Source: Lacisediminihabitans sp040549465 (lineage in GTDB: Bacteria > Actinomycetota > Actinomycetes > Actinomycetales > Microbacteriaceae). From it: a DNA stretch of 64,000 nucleotides. Where the stretch lies: contig NZ_JBEPTL010000016.1 in assembly GCF_040549465.1 (NCBI RefSeq), positions 1-64,000 of the forward strand, read 5' to 3'. Under the pieces are notes generated by a model that was not told the origin of the DNA, ran no database searches, and saw nothing but the letters and a program-made list of their open reading frames with translations. The translations under genes were made by a program, and so were the position numbers. Of this stretch, positions 35,084 through 44,006 are shown in pieces (position 1 is the stretch's first letter; the number at the start of each line of letters is the position of its first letter).

Positions 35084-37069
35084 ATGACCGCAACGTCGCC
35101 GTCGCCCGCAACAGGCGTGACCACAGCACCGCATCGCGCCAGTCCGGTGCTTCCCTCCGATCACGCTCGGGTAGAGCTTCATCCGCTCGCCCCATCGGCA
35201 GCCCAGATCACTGATGGCTTCTGGTCGGTGCGGCAGGAGAGAAACGGACGCGACGCGATCCGATCGGCTTATCACCGCCTTGAGGAGGCCGGGAACTTCG
35301 ACAACCTGCGCCTCGCCGCAGGACTGAAAAGCGGCGAAGCCATCGGACCGATCTTCATGGACTCCGATGTCTACAAATGGTTGGAGGCGCTCGCCTTCGA
35401 ATACGGACGTGCTCCGGCCGAGGATCTACTCACCATGCAGCGTGAGATCACCGAGCTCATCGCCGCGGCGCAGGCGGATGACGGCTACCTCGACTCCGTG
35501 CAGCAGGTTCGGCACGCCGCGGAGGGCCGCTACGTACAGTTGCCGTGGAGCCACGAACACTACTGCGCCGGTCACCTCTTCCAAGCGGCGGTCGCGCAGG
35601 TGCGCGCCACCGGTGACAGAGGTCTGCTGGATGTCGCGGTGAAACTCGCCGATCATCTCGTCGCGACCTTCGGTGAGGACAAGCGCCACGACGTCGACGG
35701 ACACCCCGTGGTCGAGATGGGCCTGGTCGAGCTCTACCGCGAGACCGACAACCGGGACTACCTCGAGCTGGCCCGATACTTCACCGACGCCCGCGGACAC
35801 GGCCTGTTGGAGAAGTACGGCGCCGAACCGACCTACTTCTCCGATCGTATTCCGGTGAGGGAGGCTACGACCGTCGAAGGGCACGCCGTCCGCGCTGTCT
35901 ACCTCGGGGCCGGTGCCACGGATGTCGCCATTGAGCTCGGCGATGACTCGCTCGTCGAAACCCTGGAGCGCCAGTTCGCATCGATGATGTCGTCCAAAGC
36001 GTTCATCACCGGCGGACTCGGATCGCGATGGGACAGGGAAGCATTCGGCGACCCCTATGAACTCCCGACGGATCGTGGCTACGCCGAAACCTGCGCTGCC
36101 ATCGGGGGAGTGCAGTGGGCGTGGCGGCTGTTGCTGGCCACCGGCAAGCCCGTCTACGCGGATGCGATGGAACGGCTGCTCTACAACGCCTTCCTGCCCG
36201 GCGTATCGCTCTCGGGCACCGAATACTTCTACGTCAATCCGCTGCAACTGCGCGCAGATGCCCACGCCGACGAGAATCGATCGCCGGCACACGGCCGCCG
36301 CGGCTGGTTCGACTGCGCCTGCTGCCCGCCGAACATCATGCGAACCTTCGCGAGCCTCGACGCCTACCTCGCCACCCGATCGGACGGAAACCTCCAGCTG
36401 CACCAGTACGCCAACGGCAGCTTCGCCGGGGACAACGGAGCGGTGCGAGTCAGCACCGACTATCCGTGGAGCGGCTCGATCGCCGTCGAGATCCTGGAGT
36501 CGACAGGCACCTGGAGCCTCGACCTCCGCATCCCGGCCTGGTCCGATTCGGCGACGCTGACCGTCAACGGCGAGTCCGTCGACGTCGAGACGACCCCGAG
36601 TTCCTACGCACGAATCACCAGGGAATTCTCCGCGGGCGATGTGGTGGTGCTCGAGTTGGACACCACCGTGCGGTTGTACTCCGCCGATTCCCGCATCGAT
36701 GCGAGTCGCGGACAGGTTGCCGTGGAACGCGGGCCGCTCGTCTACGCCCTCGAACACGTCGACGCGCCCGATGTGGCGGTCGACGACGTCCTGGTGGATG
36801 CGGACGCCACCATCGGCACCACGGCACGAGATGATCTCTTCGGCGGGATCGTCACCGTCGATCTGCAGGGTTCCGCCCCGTCGTCGCACGCCGATACCGC
36901 CTGGCCCTATCGGAGGTCGCGAGCCGGAGACGAGGGCGAGGGATACCCGGGAGCCAACCCGACCGGCGGGCCGCCGCATCCGCAGTCCGTCACACTGACC
37001 ACCATTCCGTACTACGCCTGGGCCAACCGCGAGATCGGCCCGATGCGCGTGTGGCTGCCGAGCAGGTGA
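35084..37069 (+). CDS. GH127 beta-L-arabinofuranosidase-like enzyme
   Basis: 661 residues, an (alpha/alpha)6 barrel followed by beta domains. The GH127 metal-thiolate site is present: Glu335 and Cys337 in GYAETCAAIGG and the Cys pair 413-414 in DCACCPPNIMR, matching the zinc-bound Cys nucleophile arrangement of HypBA1. It starts with DGFWSVRQERN and includes DVYKWLEALAFEYGR. It removes non-reducing beta-L-arabinofuranose units; no signal peptide is seen, so it probably acts in the cytosol on imported oligosaccharides. First gene of an operon with an ABC importer, 5 bp before the binding-protein gene. Confidence 0.9.
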   Translation: MTATSPSPATGVTTAPHRASPVLPSDHARVELHPLAPSAAQITDGFWSVRQERNGRDAIRSAYHRLEEAGNFDNLRLAAGLKSGEAIGPIFMDSDVYKWLEALAFEYGRAPAEDLLTMQREITELIAAAQADDGYLDSVQQVRHAAEGRYVQLPWSHEHYCAGHLFQAAVAQVRATGDRGLLDVAVKLADHLVATFGEDKRHDVDGHPVVEMGLVELYRETDNRDYLELARYFTDARGHGLLEKYGAEPTYFSDRIPVREATTVEGHAVRAVYLGAGATDVAIELGDDSLVETLERQFASMMSSKAFITGGLGSRWDREAFGDPYELPTDRGYAETCAAIGGVQWAWRLLLATGKPVYADAMERLLYNAFLPGVSLSGTEYFYVNPLQLRADAHADENRSPAHGRRGWFDCACCPPNIMRTFASLDAYLATRSDGNLQLHQYANGSFAGDNGAVRVSTDYPWSGSIAVEILESTGTWSLDLRIPAWSDSATLTVNGESVDVETTPSSYARITREFSAGDVVVLELDTTVRLYSADSRIDASRGQVAVERGPLVYALEHVDAPDVAVDDVLVDADATIGTTARDDLFGGIVTVDLQGSAPSSHADTAWPYRRSRAGDEGEGYPGANPTGGPPHPQSVTLTTIPYYAWANREIGPMRVWLPSR

Positions 37070-37074
37070 CCCGG

Positions 37075-38382
37075 ATGGACAGGAGACAGTTTCTCGCCGG
37101 GACGATCCTCGGCGCGGCTTCACTCACGCTGGCCGGATGCGCCGGCACACTTCCGCCGATCAATTCGAGCAGCAGCAGTTTCTCTCGAAAGGCGACCGGC
37201 ACCGTCGAGGTCTGGTGCCGATCGGCCACCCAGACCGGCCTGACTGCCGCCGTCGCTGGCTTCAACAAAGCACACAGTGACCTGAAGGTGAACCTCACGC
37301 CGGTTCCCGACGGGCAGTACGTGACCAAGCTGGCCACGGCGATCAGAGGGGGAGAGCCGCCGGATGTCGTAGACATCGACGACATCAACTCCCAGTTGTT
37401 CATCTTCCGCGACTCCTTCGCCGATCTCACGCACGTGATCAACCAGCTGTCCTACGTCGACAACCTGTCGAACGGGCACCTCCACCTCCTGGCGCGAGGC
37501 GACAAATACTTCGGACTTCCGTACCTCGCCGACAACTCGATGCTGTTCGTGAACACCGAACTCTTCGATCGAGCGGATGTCGACCTGAAGAGCAGCACGA
37601 AGGACTTCGCCGGTCTGCTCGAGGCGGCAGGCAAAATCAGGAAGCTCGGCGACGACACCTACGCCTGGACCTTCCCCGGAAATTCTCCCGGTGCCCTCGG
37701 CTTCGTTGTGCAGCCGCACATCTGGGCCACCAAGAGCGATCTGATCAAGGGAGATATCGGCTCGCAGAGCGGCGACATCGTCGGCAACGACTCCGTTCAA
37801 CAGACGCTGGAGTTCTATCGCCAGCTCTGGAAAGACGACCTGGTGTCACGGGCATCCTTCACCGACGACGCCTCCCGCTGGGGCGGAGATTTTCGGGCAG
37901 GCACCGTCGGCATGATGCCCACCTCCTACGGAGCGGTCGTGCCCGCAGCCTCGAAGAGCATGCGCGCCAAGATGGACGCCGTGCTGCTGCCGGGACCGAC
38001 GGGTGGCACCGCGTTCTTCGATGGCGGCGACAACATGTGCATCCCGAACGGTGCCGCGAATGCGCCCGGTGGTTGGGAGTTCATGACGTACGCCACCGAC
38101 CTCGAGCAGCAGAGTGCGCTGCCTGACGGCGGCTATTTCCCGATCCGAGCGGATGCCGCCACCGATGCCTACCGCAAGAAGTACCCCCTCGCCGCGCTTC
38201 CCCTCGACAACCTCGACAAGGGTTACGCACCGCAGACACTCGCCTACAACCTGCTCTACAACCAGGCCGCCGGACCGTGGCTGGCGATGTTCCGCGCCGC
38301 GGTCTTCGGCTCCAGCGTCGCCTCGGCTATGAAACAGGCCCAAATGGCCTACGACAGAATCCTCGACCAGGCCCAGGCCTGA
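37075..38382 (+). CDS. Sugar ABC transporter solute-binding lipoprotein
   Basis: About 435 residues. MDRRQFLAGTILGAASLTLAGC gives a Tat-like RR and a lipobox with Cys22. The mature part is a family-1 binding protein: GTVEVWCRSATQTG, PDVVDIDDINS, YGLP-like FGLPYLADNSMLFVN. It captures the sugar outside the membrane for the two permeases encoded next. ATG 37075 was chosen for its distance to AGCAGG and the compact signal sequence. Confidence 0.9.
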   Translation: MDRRQFLAGTILGAASLTLAGCAGTLPPINSSSSSFSRKATGTVEVWCRSATQTGLTAAVAGFNKAHSDLKVNLTPVPDGQYVTKLATAIRGGEPPDVVDIDDINSQLFIFRDSFADLTHVINQLSYVDNLSNGHLHLLARGDKYFGLPYLADNSMLFVNTELFDRADVDLKSSTKDFAGLLEAAGKIRKLGDDTYAWTFPGNSPGALGFVVQPHIWATKSDLIKGDIGSQSGDIVGNDSVQQTLEFYRQLWKDDLVSRASFTDDASRWGGDFRAGTVGMMPTSYGAVVPAASKSMRAKMDAVLLPGPTGGTAFFDGGDNMCIPNGAANAPGGWEFMTYATDLEQQSALPDGGYFPIRADAATDAYRKKYPLAALPLDNLDKGYAPQTLAYNLLYNQAAGPWLAMFRAAVFGSSVASAMKQAQMAYDRILDQAQA

Positions 38383-38402
38383 AACCCACAGGAAGGCTCG
38401 CC

Positions 38403-39350
38403 ATGTCATCGACGACAGCAGCGCGACGCACGCTCGCGACAACGCCGAGAACCGGTCCGAAACGCGACGCTCCACGGTCATCGCTCACCCATCCGCCGAG
38501 AACCGGGTTTGCACTGGTCACGCCCGCCGTGCTGTTCGTGCTGGTGTTCGCACTCGCACCGCTGGCGGTGGCGGTCTACATCTCGCTGACTAACTGGCCG
38601 CTGATCGGTGACTACCGATTCATCGGCATCCAGAACTATCTGACGCTGTTCCAGGATCCAGCCCTCGTGCAGTCGATCCTGTACACGCTGCTGTATACGA
38701 CGATCGTCACCGTTCCGATTCTGGTACTCGGGTATTTCCTGGCCGTGCTGGTGCGGTCGAAGCGGCGCGGATCCACGGTGCTGCGCACGATCTTCTTTCT
38801 GCCCTACGTCGTCGGTCTCACGACCCTGAGTTTCATGCTGGTACTCGAGGCTCAACCGAACTCCGGACTGCTCAATGTGATCCTCAAGCTGCTCGGCATC
38901 ACCGACGGCACGACGGCCTGGCTGGTGAATGGCCCTCTGGCGACGCTGCTCATCTGCGTTCTCGTGGTCTGGGCGGTCTCCGGCCTCACCATGGTGCTCC
39001 TCATGTCGAGCATGTAGGGAATTCCCGACGAGATCTACGAGGCAGCCGCCCTCGAAGGAGCGACCTGGTGGCAGCAGGAGCGCTTGATCACGCTGCCGAT
39101 GATCAGGAACACCGTGGCGCTCAGCGTCATCCTCTCGGTGATCGGCTCGCTACTCGCATTCACCCAGTTCTACATCCTGACCAAGGGCGGGCCGGGCACC
39201 GAGACGCAGACCATCGTCAACTACATCTACAACCGTGGTTTCGTTCAGCTGCAGCTAGGTGCCGCGACCGCTGAGGCTTTCGCACTGATCATCGTGGTCG
39301 GCCTCGTCACCGCTTTCCAGTTCTGGGCACTCCGCAACCGCGATGAGTGA
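38403..39350 (+). pseudogene. Sugar ABC transporter permease 1, interrupted by in-frame TAG
   Basis: The frame from ATG 38403 (AGGAAGG upstream) encodes a MalF-type permease but meets TAG at 39015-39017 after LLMSSM. Past the stop the same frame continues without error, GIPDEIYEAAALEGATWW, the EAA loop that contacts the ATPase, then the last helices, ending at 39350 (315 residues if one residue replaces the stop). The expected residue is probably Gln (CAG to TAG). As written, the product loses the EAA loop and helices 5-6, so the importer should be dead unless the stop is read through or is a sequencing error. Confidence 0.85.
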
Positions 39351-39401
39351 CAACGAACAAACCGCTGGCCTGCAGACACCGACGATGACGAGGATGACAT
39401 C

Positions 39402-40343
39402 ATGACGACAGCAACCACCCGCACCGCGGTTCTGGTTTCCGATCGCGCGGGCGACGCACCCCGCGCGAGTCGTGGCAAACGAAGTCAGGGGAGCGTCGGA
39501 CATCCACGCGACACGCGGGTCAAGCGCACCCTCTTCGTGATCGCGGGAGTCGGATCGGCCCTCATCTTCGGTCTGCCACTGCTCTGGGCAATCCTGCGCG
39601 CGTTTCAGCCCAACGAGGTAATTATCGCCGCGCCCACCTGGTCGAGTTTCTGGCATTTCGGCTTTCAGAACTTCGCCGCGATCTTCAGCCCGTCCTCGCA
39701 TCTTCTGACCGGACTGCTGAACAGCCTGATCGTGTCAATCTCGACGGCGATCATCACCGCGGTGGTCGCCACGCTGGCCGGCTACGGCTTCGCCAAGTTC
39801 CGCTTCCGTGGCTCGAAGGTGGTCTTCGGCCTGATCCTCGTCACCATGATGGTTCCGTTCCAGGCGATCCTCACGCCGCTGTACCTCGAACTCAACGCGA
39901 TGAAGCTCACCAACTCGCTGCTCGGTCTCATCCTCTTCTACGTCACTGTCAACCTGCCTTTCGGGGTCTTCGTGATGCGCAACGCCTTCGAATCGATCCC
40001 CTCGGAACTCGAAGACTCGGCCCACGTCGACGGAGCAAGTCGCACAAGGATGCTCGTCTCGGTACTCAGGCCGATGCTGCTGCCGGGGGCCGCTACCGCA
40101 GCGCTCTACGCGTTCCTCGCCTCGTGGACCGAGTTCCTCGGCGCCCTCACCTTCCTCACCAAAGACAGCCTGTACACCCTGCCGATCGCGCTGCTGAACC
40201 TGCAGACCGGTGCCTACGGCCAGGTCAACTTCGGCACCCTCGTGGCGGGAGCGGTCATCGCGATGATTCCCTGCATCGCCCTCTACATCGGCCTGCAGAA
40301 GTTCTATGTGGCCGGACTCTCATCGGGTGCGCTCAAGGGTTAG
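39402..40343 (+). CDS. Sugar ABC transporter permease 2 (MalG type)
   Basis: 313 residues with six helices and an intact EAA loop, SIPSELEDSAHVDGASRTRMLVSVLRPMLLPG. It is the partner of the interrupted permease and would form the channel with it; no ATPase gene is in the locus, so a shared MsiK-like ATPase must be used, as is common in actinobacteria. An N-terminal polar extension of about 40 residues precedes helix 1. Its last 11 bp overlap the convergent MFS gene. Confidence 0.92.
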   Translation: MTTATTRTAVLVSDRAGDAPRASRGKRSQGSVGHPRDTRVKRTLFVIAGVGSALIFGLPLLWAILRAFQPNEVIIAAPTWSSFWHFGFQNFAAIFSPSSHLLTGLLNSLIVSISTAIITAVVATLAGYGFAKFRFRGSKVVFGLILVTMMVPFQAILTPLYLELNAMKLTNSLLGLILFYVTVNLPFGVFVMRNAFESIPSELEDSAHVDGASRTRMLVSVLRPMLLPGAATAALYAFLASWTEFLGALTFLTKDSLYTLPIALLNLQTGAYGQVNFGTLVAGAVIAMIPCIALYIGLQKFYVAGLSSGALKG

Positions 40344-41766
40344 GTCGGGTGGCGACGCGTCCTCGCCTGGCGCGGGCCACGCGCAGATCGTCTGCAGCGT
40401 TCCTGTCGATGAACAGGGCCTCGAGGGTCGCACCGAGGGTGATGATCGCCAACACTACGAACGCGAACCGATAGGCATCCAGCCCTGAATCCACGCCGTA
40501 GACGACCTGCCCGGCGCGCAGGGCCACCGCACCGACGGCTACGCCGAACCCCGCCGCGACCTGCTGGATCGTCGATGCGAGGGTGTTCGCCGAGGTCATG
40601 TCCCGCGGTTTGATATCGGCGAAGGCGATCGTGTTGTAGGCAGTGAACCCCACAGACCTGGCCACCCCGCTGAAGAGCAGCAATGCCGCGATCAGCGCGT
40701 ATGCGGTGGCGCCACCGAGCAGTGCCATCAGTCCGATGCTCACGGCGGCCGCAAAACTCGACGCGAGCAGCACCGTGCGAAAACCGAATCGCACCAGCAG
40801 GGGAGTGGTGAGAGGCTTGATGGCCAGGTTGCCGATAAAGACGAAGAGCACCAGCGCGCCAGAGGTTACCGGCGACCAGCCGAGTGCGTCCTGGAACAGC
40901 AGCGGGAGCAGAAACGGCACCGCGACGATGGTCAGCCGAAACAGCGAACCGCCGGCGTGGGTCACCCGGAAGGTCTGCACCTTCAACGCCCTCAGATCGA
41001 GCAATGGATGTTTAGCCCTCAACAGATGCGCGATGGCGAGTGCGCTCAGCACAACCCCAGCCACGGCGGAGATCACCACCACATCCACTGCCGGGTCAGC
41101 ACCGGCAAGCTCGGCTCCGAGCCAGGTGAGGGCGCCGAGTCCGCCGCAGGTGAGCGCCAGTCCGAGCCAATCGAGCGACGGCGGCTGGTCACGCTGCTCT
41201 CGCGGCACGAGACGGAGGGCGGCGATGAAGGCGATCACGCCGAGTGGGACGTTGATCAGAAAGATCCACTGCCAGGAGGCATAGGTGGTGATGAGGCCAC
41301 CGGCGAGGGGAGCGATCACCGGGGCAACCAGAGCCGGCCAGGTAAGCCAGGCGATCGCCCTGATGAGGTCGCGCTTCTCTGTCACGCGCAACACGACAAG
41401 TCGACCGACCGGAACCATCATGGCTCCGCCGATCCCCTGGAGTACTCTCATAGCCACCAGCTCCGGCAGGCTTGTGCTGAGAGCACAGAGAACGGATGCC
41501 AGCGTGAAGATGACGATGGCAGCGGGAAAGACCAGCCGTGCGCCGAACTTCTCGGTGAGCCATCCACTCAGCGGTATCAGCACGGCCAGGGTGAGTAGGT
41601 AGGCGGTGATGGTGACGCTGATCGCCGCGGAGTTCACTCCGAAGCTGTCCGCCATCCGAGGCGCCGCTGTGGCCAGGATGGTGCCGTCAAGGTTCTCCAT
41701 GAAGAAGGTACCGGCAACCAGGAGGGTGAGGGCTTTCTGTCGCCGCCCTGTCCCGCTATCACCCAT
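40333..41766 (-). CDS. DHA2-type MFS drug exporter
   Basis: 477 residues with 13-14 predicted helices. LDGTILATAAPRMADSFGV at the N terminus and GWLTEKFGARLVF (motif A) and GAMMVPVGRLVVLR are typical of the EmrB/QacA (DHA2) group that exports drugs with proton motive force. TAGCGT lies 7 nt before ATG 41766, so the mRNA is leaderless. No regulator gene is adjacent. Confidence 0.9.
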   Translation of the reverse strand: MGDSGTGRRQKALTLLVAGTFFMENLDGTILATAAPRMADSFGVNSAAISVTITAYLLTLAVLIPLSGWLTEKFGARLVFPAAIVIFTLASVLCALSTSLPELVAMRVLQGIGGAMMVPVGRLVVLRVTEKRDLIRAIAWLTWPALVAPVIAPLAGGLITTYASWQWIFLINVPLGVIAFIAALRLVPREQRDQPPSLDWLGLALTCGGLGALTWLGAELAGADPAVDVVVISAVAGVVLSALAIAHLLRAKHPLLDLRALKVQTFRVTHAGGSLFRLTIVAVPFLLPLLFQDALGWSPVTSGALVLFVFIGNLAIKPLTTPLLVRFGFRTVLLASSFAAAVSIGLMALLGGATAYALIAALLLFSGVARSVGFTAYNTIAFADIKPRDMTSANTLASTIQQVAAGFGVAVGAVALRAGQVVYGVDSGLDAYRFAFVVLAIITLGATLEALFIDRNAADDLRVARARRGRVATRPNP

Positions 41767-41773
41767 ACAGACG

Positions 41774-41779
41774 ACGCTA
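41774..41779 (-). promoter_or_regulatory. -10 box for leaderless MFS exporter mRNA
   Basis: TAGCGT on the minus strand, 7 nt before ATG 41766. Confidence 0.4.
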
Positions 41780-41826
41780 TCGGATGCGCGACGCTGGAAT
41801 TTTCACCAGAGGAGAGACGGGTGACC

Positions 41827-42243
41827 TTAAGCTGCGGTCGGCACTCGCACCAGGCTCACCACGGGAATCTGCCGTTCGGTTTTCGTCTCGTAGTCGGCGA
41901 AAAAGGGATAGGTCTCCTTGAGCATCGCCCACTCCCGTTCGCGATCATCGCCCTCGAGTGCAACCGCCGTCGCATCGAACCTTTCGTCAGCGACTTCGAC
42001 AGTGACGCTGGGGGAGGCCACGAGATTGCGATACCAGTGCGGATGGTCATCTGAGCCCATGTTGGCTGCGACCACGAGCATCCGTCCGTCCTCCGGGTGG
42101 AACATCATCGGCGAGGTGCGTAGCTCGCCGGATTTTTCTCCGGTCGTGGTCAGCAGGAGCAGCCGGTCACGGTGCATCCCCTCGATCTCCTGGCCCGCGC
42201 GAAACTGCTCGATGACTTGTGGGTTAACAGCGAGAATATCCAT
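41827..42243 (-). CDS. Deazaflavin (F420)-dependent nitroreductase family protein
   Basis: 138 residues of the Ddn-like split beta-barrel: RDRLLLLTTTGEKSGELRTSPMMF and HPHWYRNLVASPSVTVEV are the family hallmarks. Relatives use F420H2 (or flavins/heme) to reduce quinones or nitro compounds. TACAAC lies 6 nt before ATG 42243, perhaps another leaderless start. It stands alone between genes with their own promoters. Confidence 0.88.
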   Translation of the reverse strand: MDILAVNPQVIEQFRAGQEIEGMHRDRLLLLTTTGEKSGELRTSPMMFHPEDGRMLVVAANMGSDDHPHWYRNLVASPSVTVEVADERFDATAVALEGDDREREWAMLKETYPFFADYETKTERQIPVVSLVRVPTAA

Positions 42244-42292
42244 GACCCCGTTGTAGTCCGTGATTCGCCAGAGCGAAAGGGCCGATTCGTGC

Positions 42293-42577
42293 TCAGCGAC
42301 TCAGCAGCCCTGCGCGATCGGGATGCTTTTCGAACCATTCGCCGACGTACCAGCACATCGGCACGATCCGCAGGTCACCGGATGCCTCGACGTCATTGAC
42401 CGCGAACTCGACGACCTCTGCGGCATACCCGTGCCCGCGGAGGTGCGGAGCCGTATAGGTGTGGGTGAAGGAGACCGACGTGCCGAGGACCGCATAATCG
42501 ACAACGGCGACGAGATCGCCGTCGATACGGAAGGCATATCGCTTGGCATCCGGTTCGTGCGCGAATTCTCTGGCCAC
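42293..42577 (-). CDS. Small GNAT-fold acetyltransferase (YidJ-like)
   Basis: 94 residues: AVVDYAVLGTSVSFTHTYTAPHLRGHGYAAEVVEFAV has the short GNAT acyl-CoA loop (R-G-x-G-x-A), then PMCWYVGEWFEKHPD, the usual end of the GCN5-related YidJ group. The substrate is unknown. GTG 42577 follows TAGGCT by 6 nt, so it is leaderless; that box overlaps the stop codon of the upstream pseudogene. Confidence 0.88.
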   Translation of the reverse strand: MAREFAHEPDAKRYAFRIDGDLVAVVDYAVLGTSVSFTHTYTAPHLRGHGYAAEVVEFAVNDVEASGDLRIVPMCWYVGEWFEKHPDRAGLLSR

Positions 42578-42583
42578 CGGTTC

Positions 42584-42589
42584 AGCCTA
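42584..42589 (-). promoter_or_regulatory. -10 box for leaderless GNAT mRNA
   Basis: TAGGCT on the minus strand, 6 nt before GTG 42577; its TAG also ends the pseudogene upstream. Confidence 0.45.
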
Positions 42590-43269
42590 CGTCGAGCGAT
42601 TCTCCGGTGGGGTCCTCGGCGGAATCGTCGGCCAGTTGAGCTCCGCCCACGGGAAGACCAGCCCAGGAGACGAGCGTCCAGCCCTGGCGGCGATGATCTC
42701 GACATCGGCATCGAATCGCGTGAAGAATGCGTGGCCGTCCGAAGCACCAGGCATCGTGACGTCGAGTTTGCCAAGACCCCCGGCGAAAGCCGTCTCCAGG
42801 TAGGTGTGAATGGATGCCCGATCACTACGCACCAGCGTTGACGCGAAGATGGCGTCGATCGGCTCGTCACCGAGTTCATGCCGACCGCAAGGTTTGCGTC
42901 GTTGGCTGAAACCTGGCCAAAAGGCATCGCTGCCGTCGTAACCTCGTCTTTTTCGATCACGACCGGAGTGGGACTCGGGCTGGACATGAGTGCGGGCGAC
43001 TGTTCCTCATGGGACGCCAGAGTCGGATGGCTGGCTTGGCCGACGGCGGAGGTGACCACGATGAGAGTGAGGGCCGCTGCTGCGCCGCCGACCAAGAACA
43101 GTCGGGTTCTCGGTTTACGGCTGGCGTACCAGGAGCGAAAAGACTTCGTCTCCGATGTCGGGAGTGTCGGTGACGAGTGGCGAAGTTCCGTCCATCCTGC
43201 GCCATCCCAGTAGCGGAGTTGACCTGGTTCATCGGGTACGGCCTACCAACCGGCCGGCGGCAGGGCCAT
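42587..43269 (-). pseudogene. DUF2510 membrane-anchored protein, broken by TAG and a frameshift
   Basis: ATG 43269 with GAAGGA upstream opens MALPPAGW, then TAG (43243-43245) where DUF2510 proteins have Tyr (PPAGWY). The frame resumes with DEPGQLRYWDGAGWTE, the DUF2510 core, a basic stretch, and a membrane helix LFLVGGAAAALTLIVV with a Ser/Pro-rich linker. Near 42880 the frame must shift by one to reach ELGDEPIDAIF and a C-terminal domain ending at 42587. So at least two lesions are present. No function is known for the C-terminal part. Confidence 0.8.
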
Positions 43270-43460
43270 TTCGTGTCCTTCGGGTAGCGGGCATCATCGC
43301 CCCTCACGAGGCTAGGCAAAAAGAGCCACGAGCACAGCGCCACCTTCGGGGCACGTTCAGCCAACTCATGGCGGCATCACCGACCAGGCACAGCCGCGCA
43401 CTGCAGAGTCGGAGAACGACATCGAAACGGATGCCGCGGCCGAGCAGAAAGAAGACCGTC

Positions 43461-43583
43461 ATGAACGACAACGCCCCGCCATCAGCAACAACCGAGACTT
43501 TCGACGAGATCATGCGGAGCATGTACACGCCCGATGGTTTCAGCACCGCTGAAGAAGATCCGTCCTGGTACTCGACGGACTGA
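43461..43583 (+). CDS. Possible 40-residue small protein
   Basis: ATG 43461 with GAAAGAAGA upstream reads 40 acidic residues ending EEDPSWYSTD. No family is recognised. The stretch 43270-43460 shows no convincing gene. The frame may be chance, but codon use and ribosome site are reasonable. Confidence 0.35.
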   Translation: MNDNAPPSATTETFDEIMRSMYTPDGFSTAEEDPSWYSTD

Positions 43584-43593
43584 GCCCGGCTGG

Positions 43594-43980
43594 TCAGACC
43601 CTGTAGTTCGGATCCTTCGCCAGCGGGATGGACTGCGCGGTGGCGCCGGTCTCACCCTCGCCGAGAGGTGACACGATGACCGCGCTTCCGTAGGCACAGA
43701 CTTCGGTCCAGTTGGTGCCGATGTCCGAGGTGTCGAAGCGCATGGCGACGATCGCGTTCGCACCCTTACCAACAGCCTCCGCGGTCATCCGTTCCATCAC
43801 CTGCTGCCGACTTTCATAGAGCGCCCTGGTCATTTCGGGCAACTCGCCGCCGCCGATCGCGCGGAAGCTCGCCGTGAACGATGCCGCGAAGTCACGCGAC
43901 CGCACAGTGAGTCCCATCACTTCGCCATAGACGGCGTCGATGCGATAACCGGGGATGTCGTTCGTCGTCACGATGATCAT
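43594..43980 (-). CDS. YbjQ/UPF0145 family protein
   Basis: 128 residues. MIIVTTNDIPGYRIDAVYGEVMGLTVRS and GANAIVAMRFDTSDIG with VCAYGSAV match the YbjQ family, a pentameric-barrel protein sometimes called heavy-metal-binding; function is not established. ATG 43980 is preceded by GAAAGGA at good spacing. It starts 26 bp after the RecQ-fusion gene ends and may share its transcript. Confidence 0.88.
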   Translation of the reverse strand: MIIVTTNDIPGYRIDAVYGEVMGLTVRSRDFAASFTASFRAIGGGELPEMTRALYESRQQVMERMTAEAVGKGANAIVAMRFDTSDIGTNWTEVCAYGSAVIVSPLGEGETGATAQSIPLAKDPNYRV

Positions 43981-44006
43981 GCAGCGATCCTTCCACGAAA
44001 GGGTTG

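Noticed and set aside
35426..37123. 565-residue open frame on the minus strand opposite the GH127 gene
   Set aside because: It is a reverse-strand shadow caused by high GC; the plus strand encodes a full GH127 enzyme with catalytic Cys residues.
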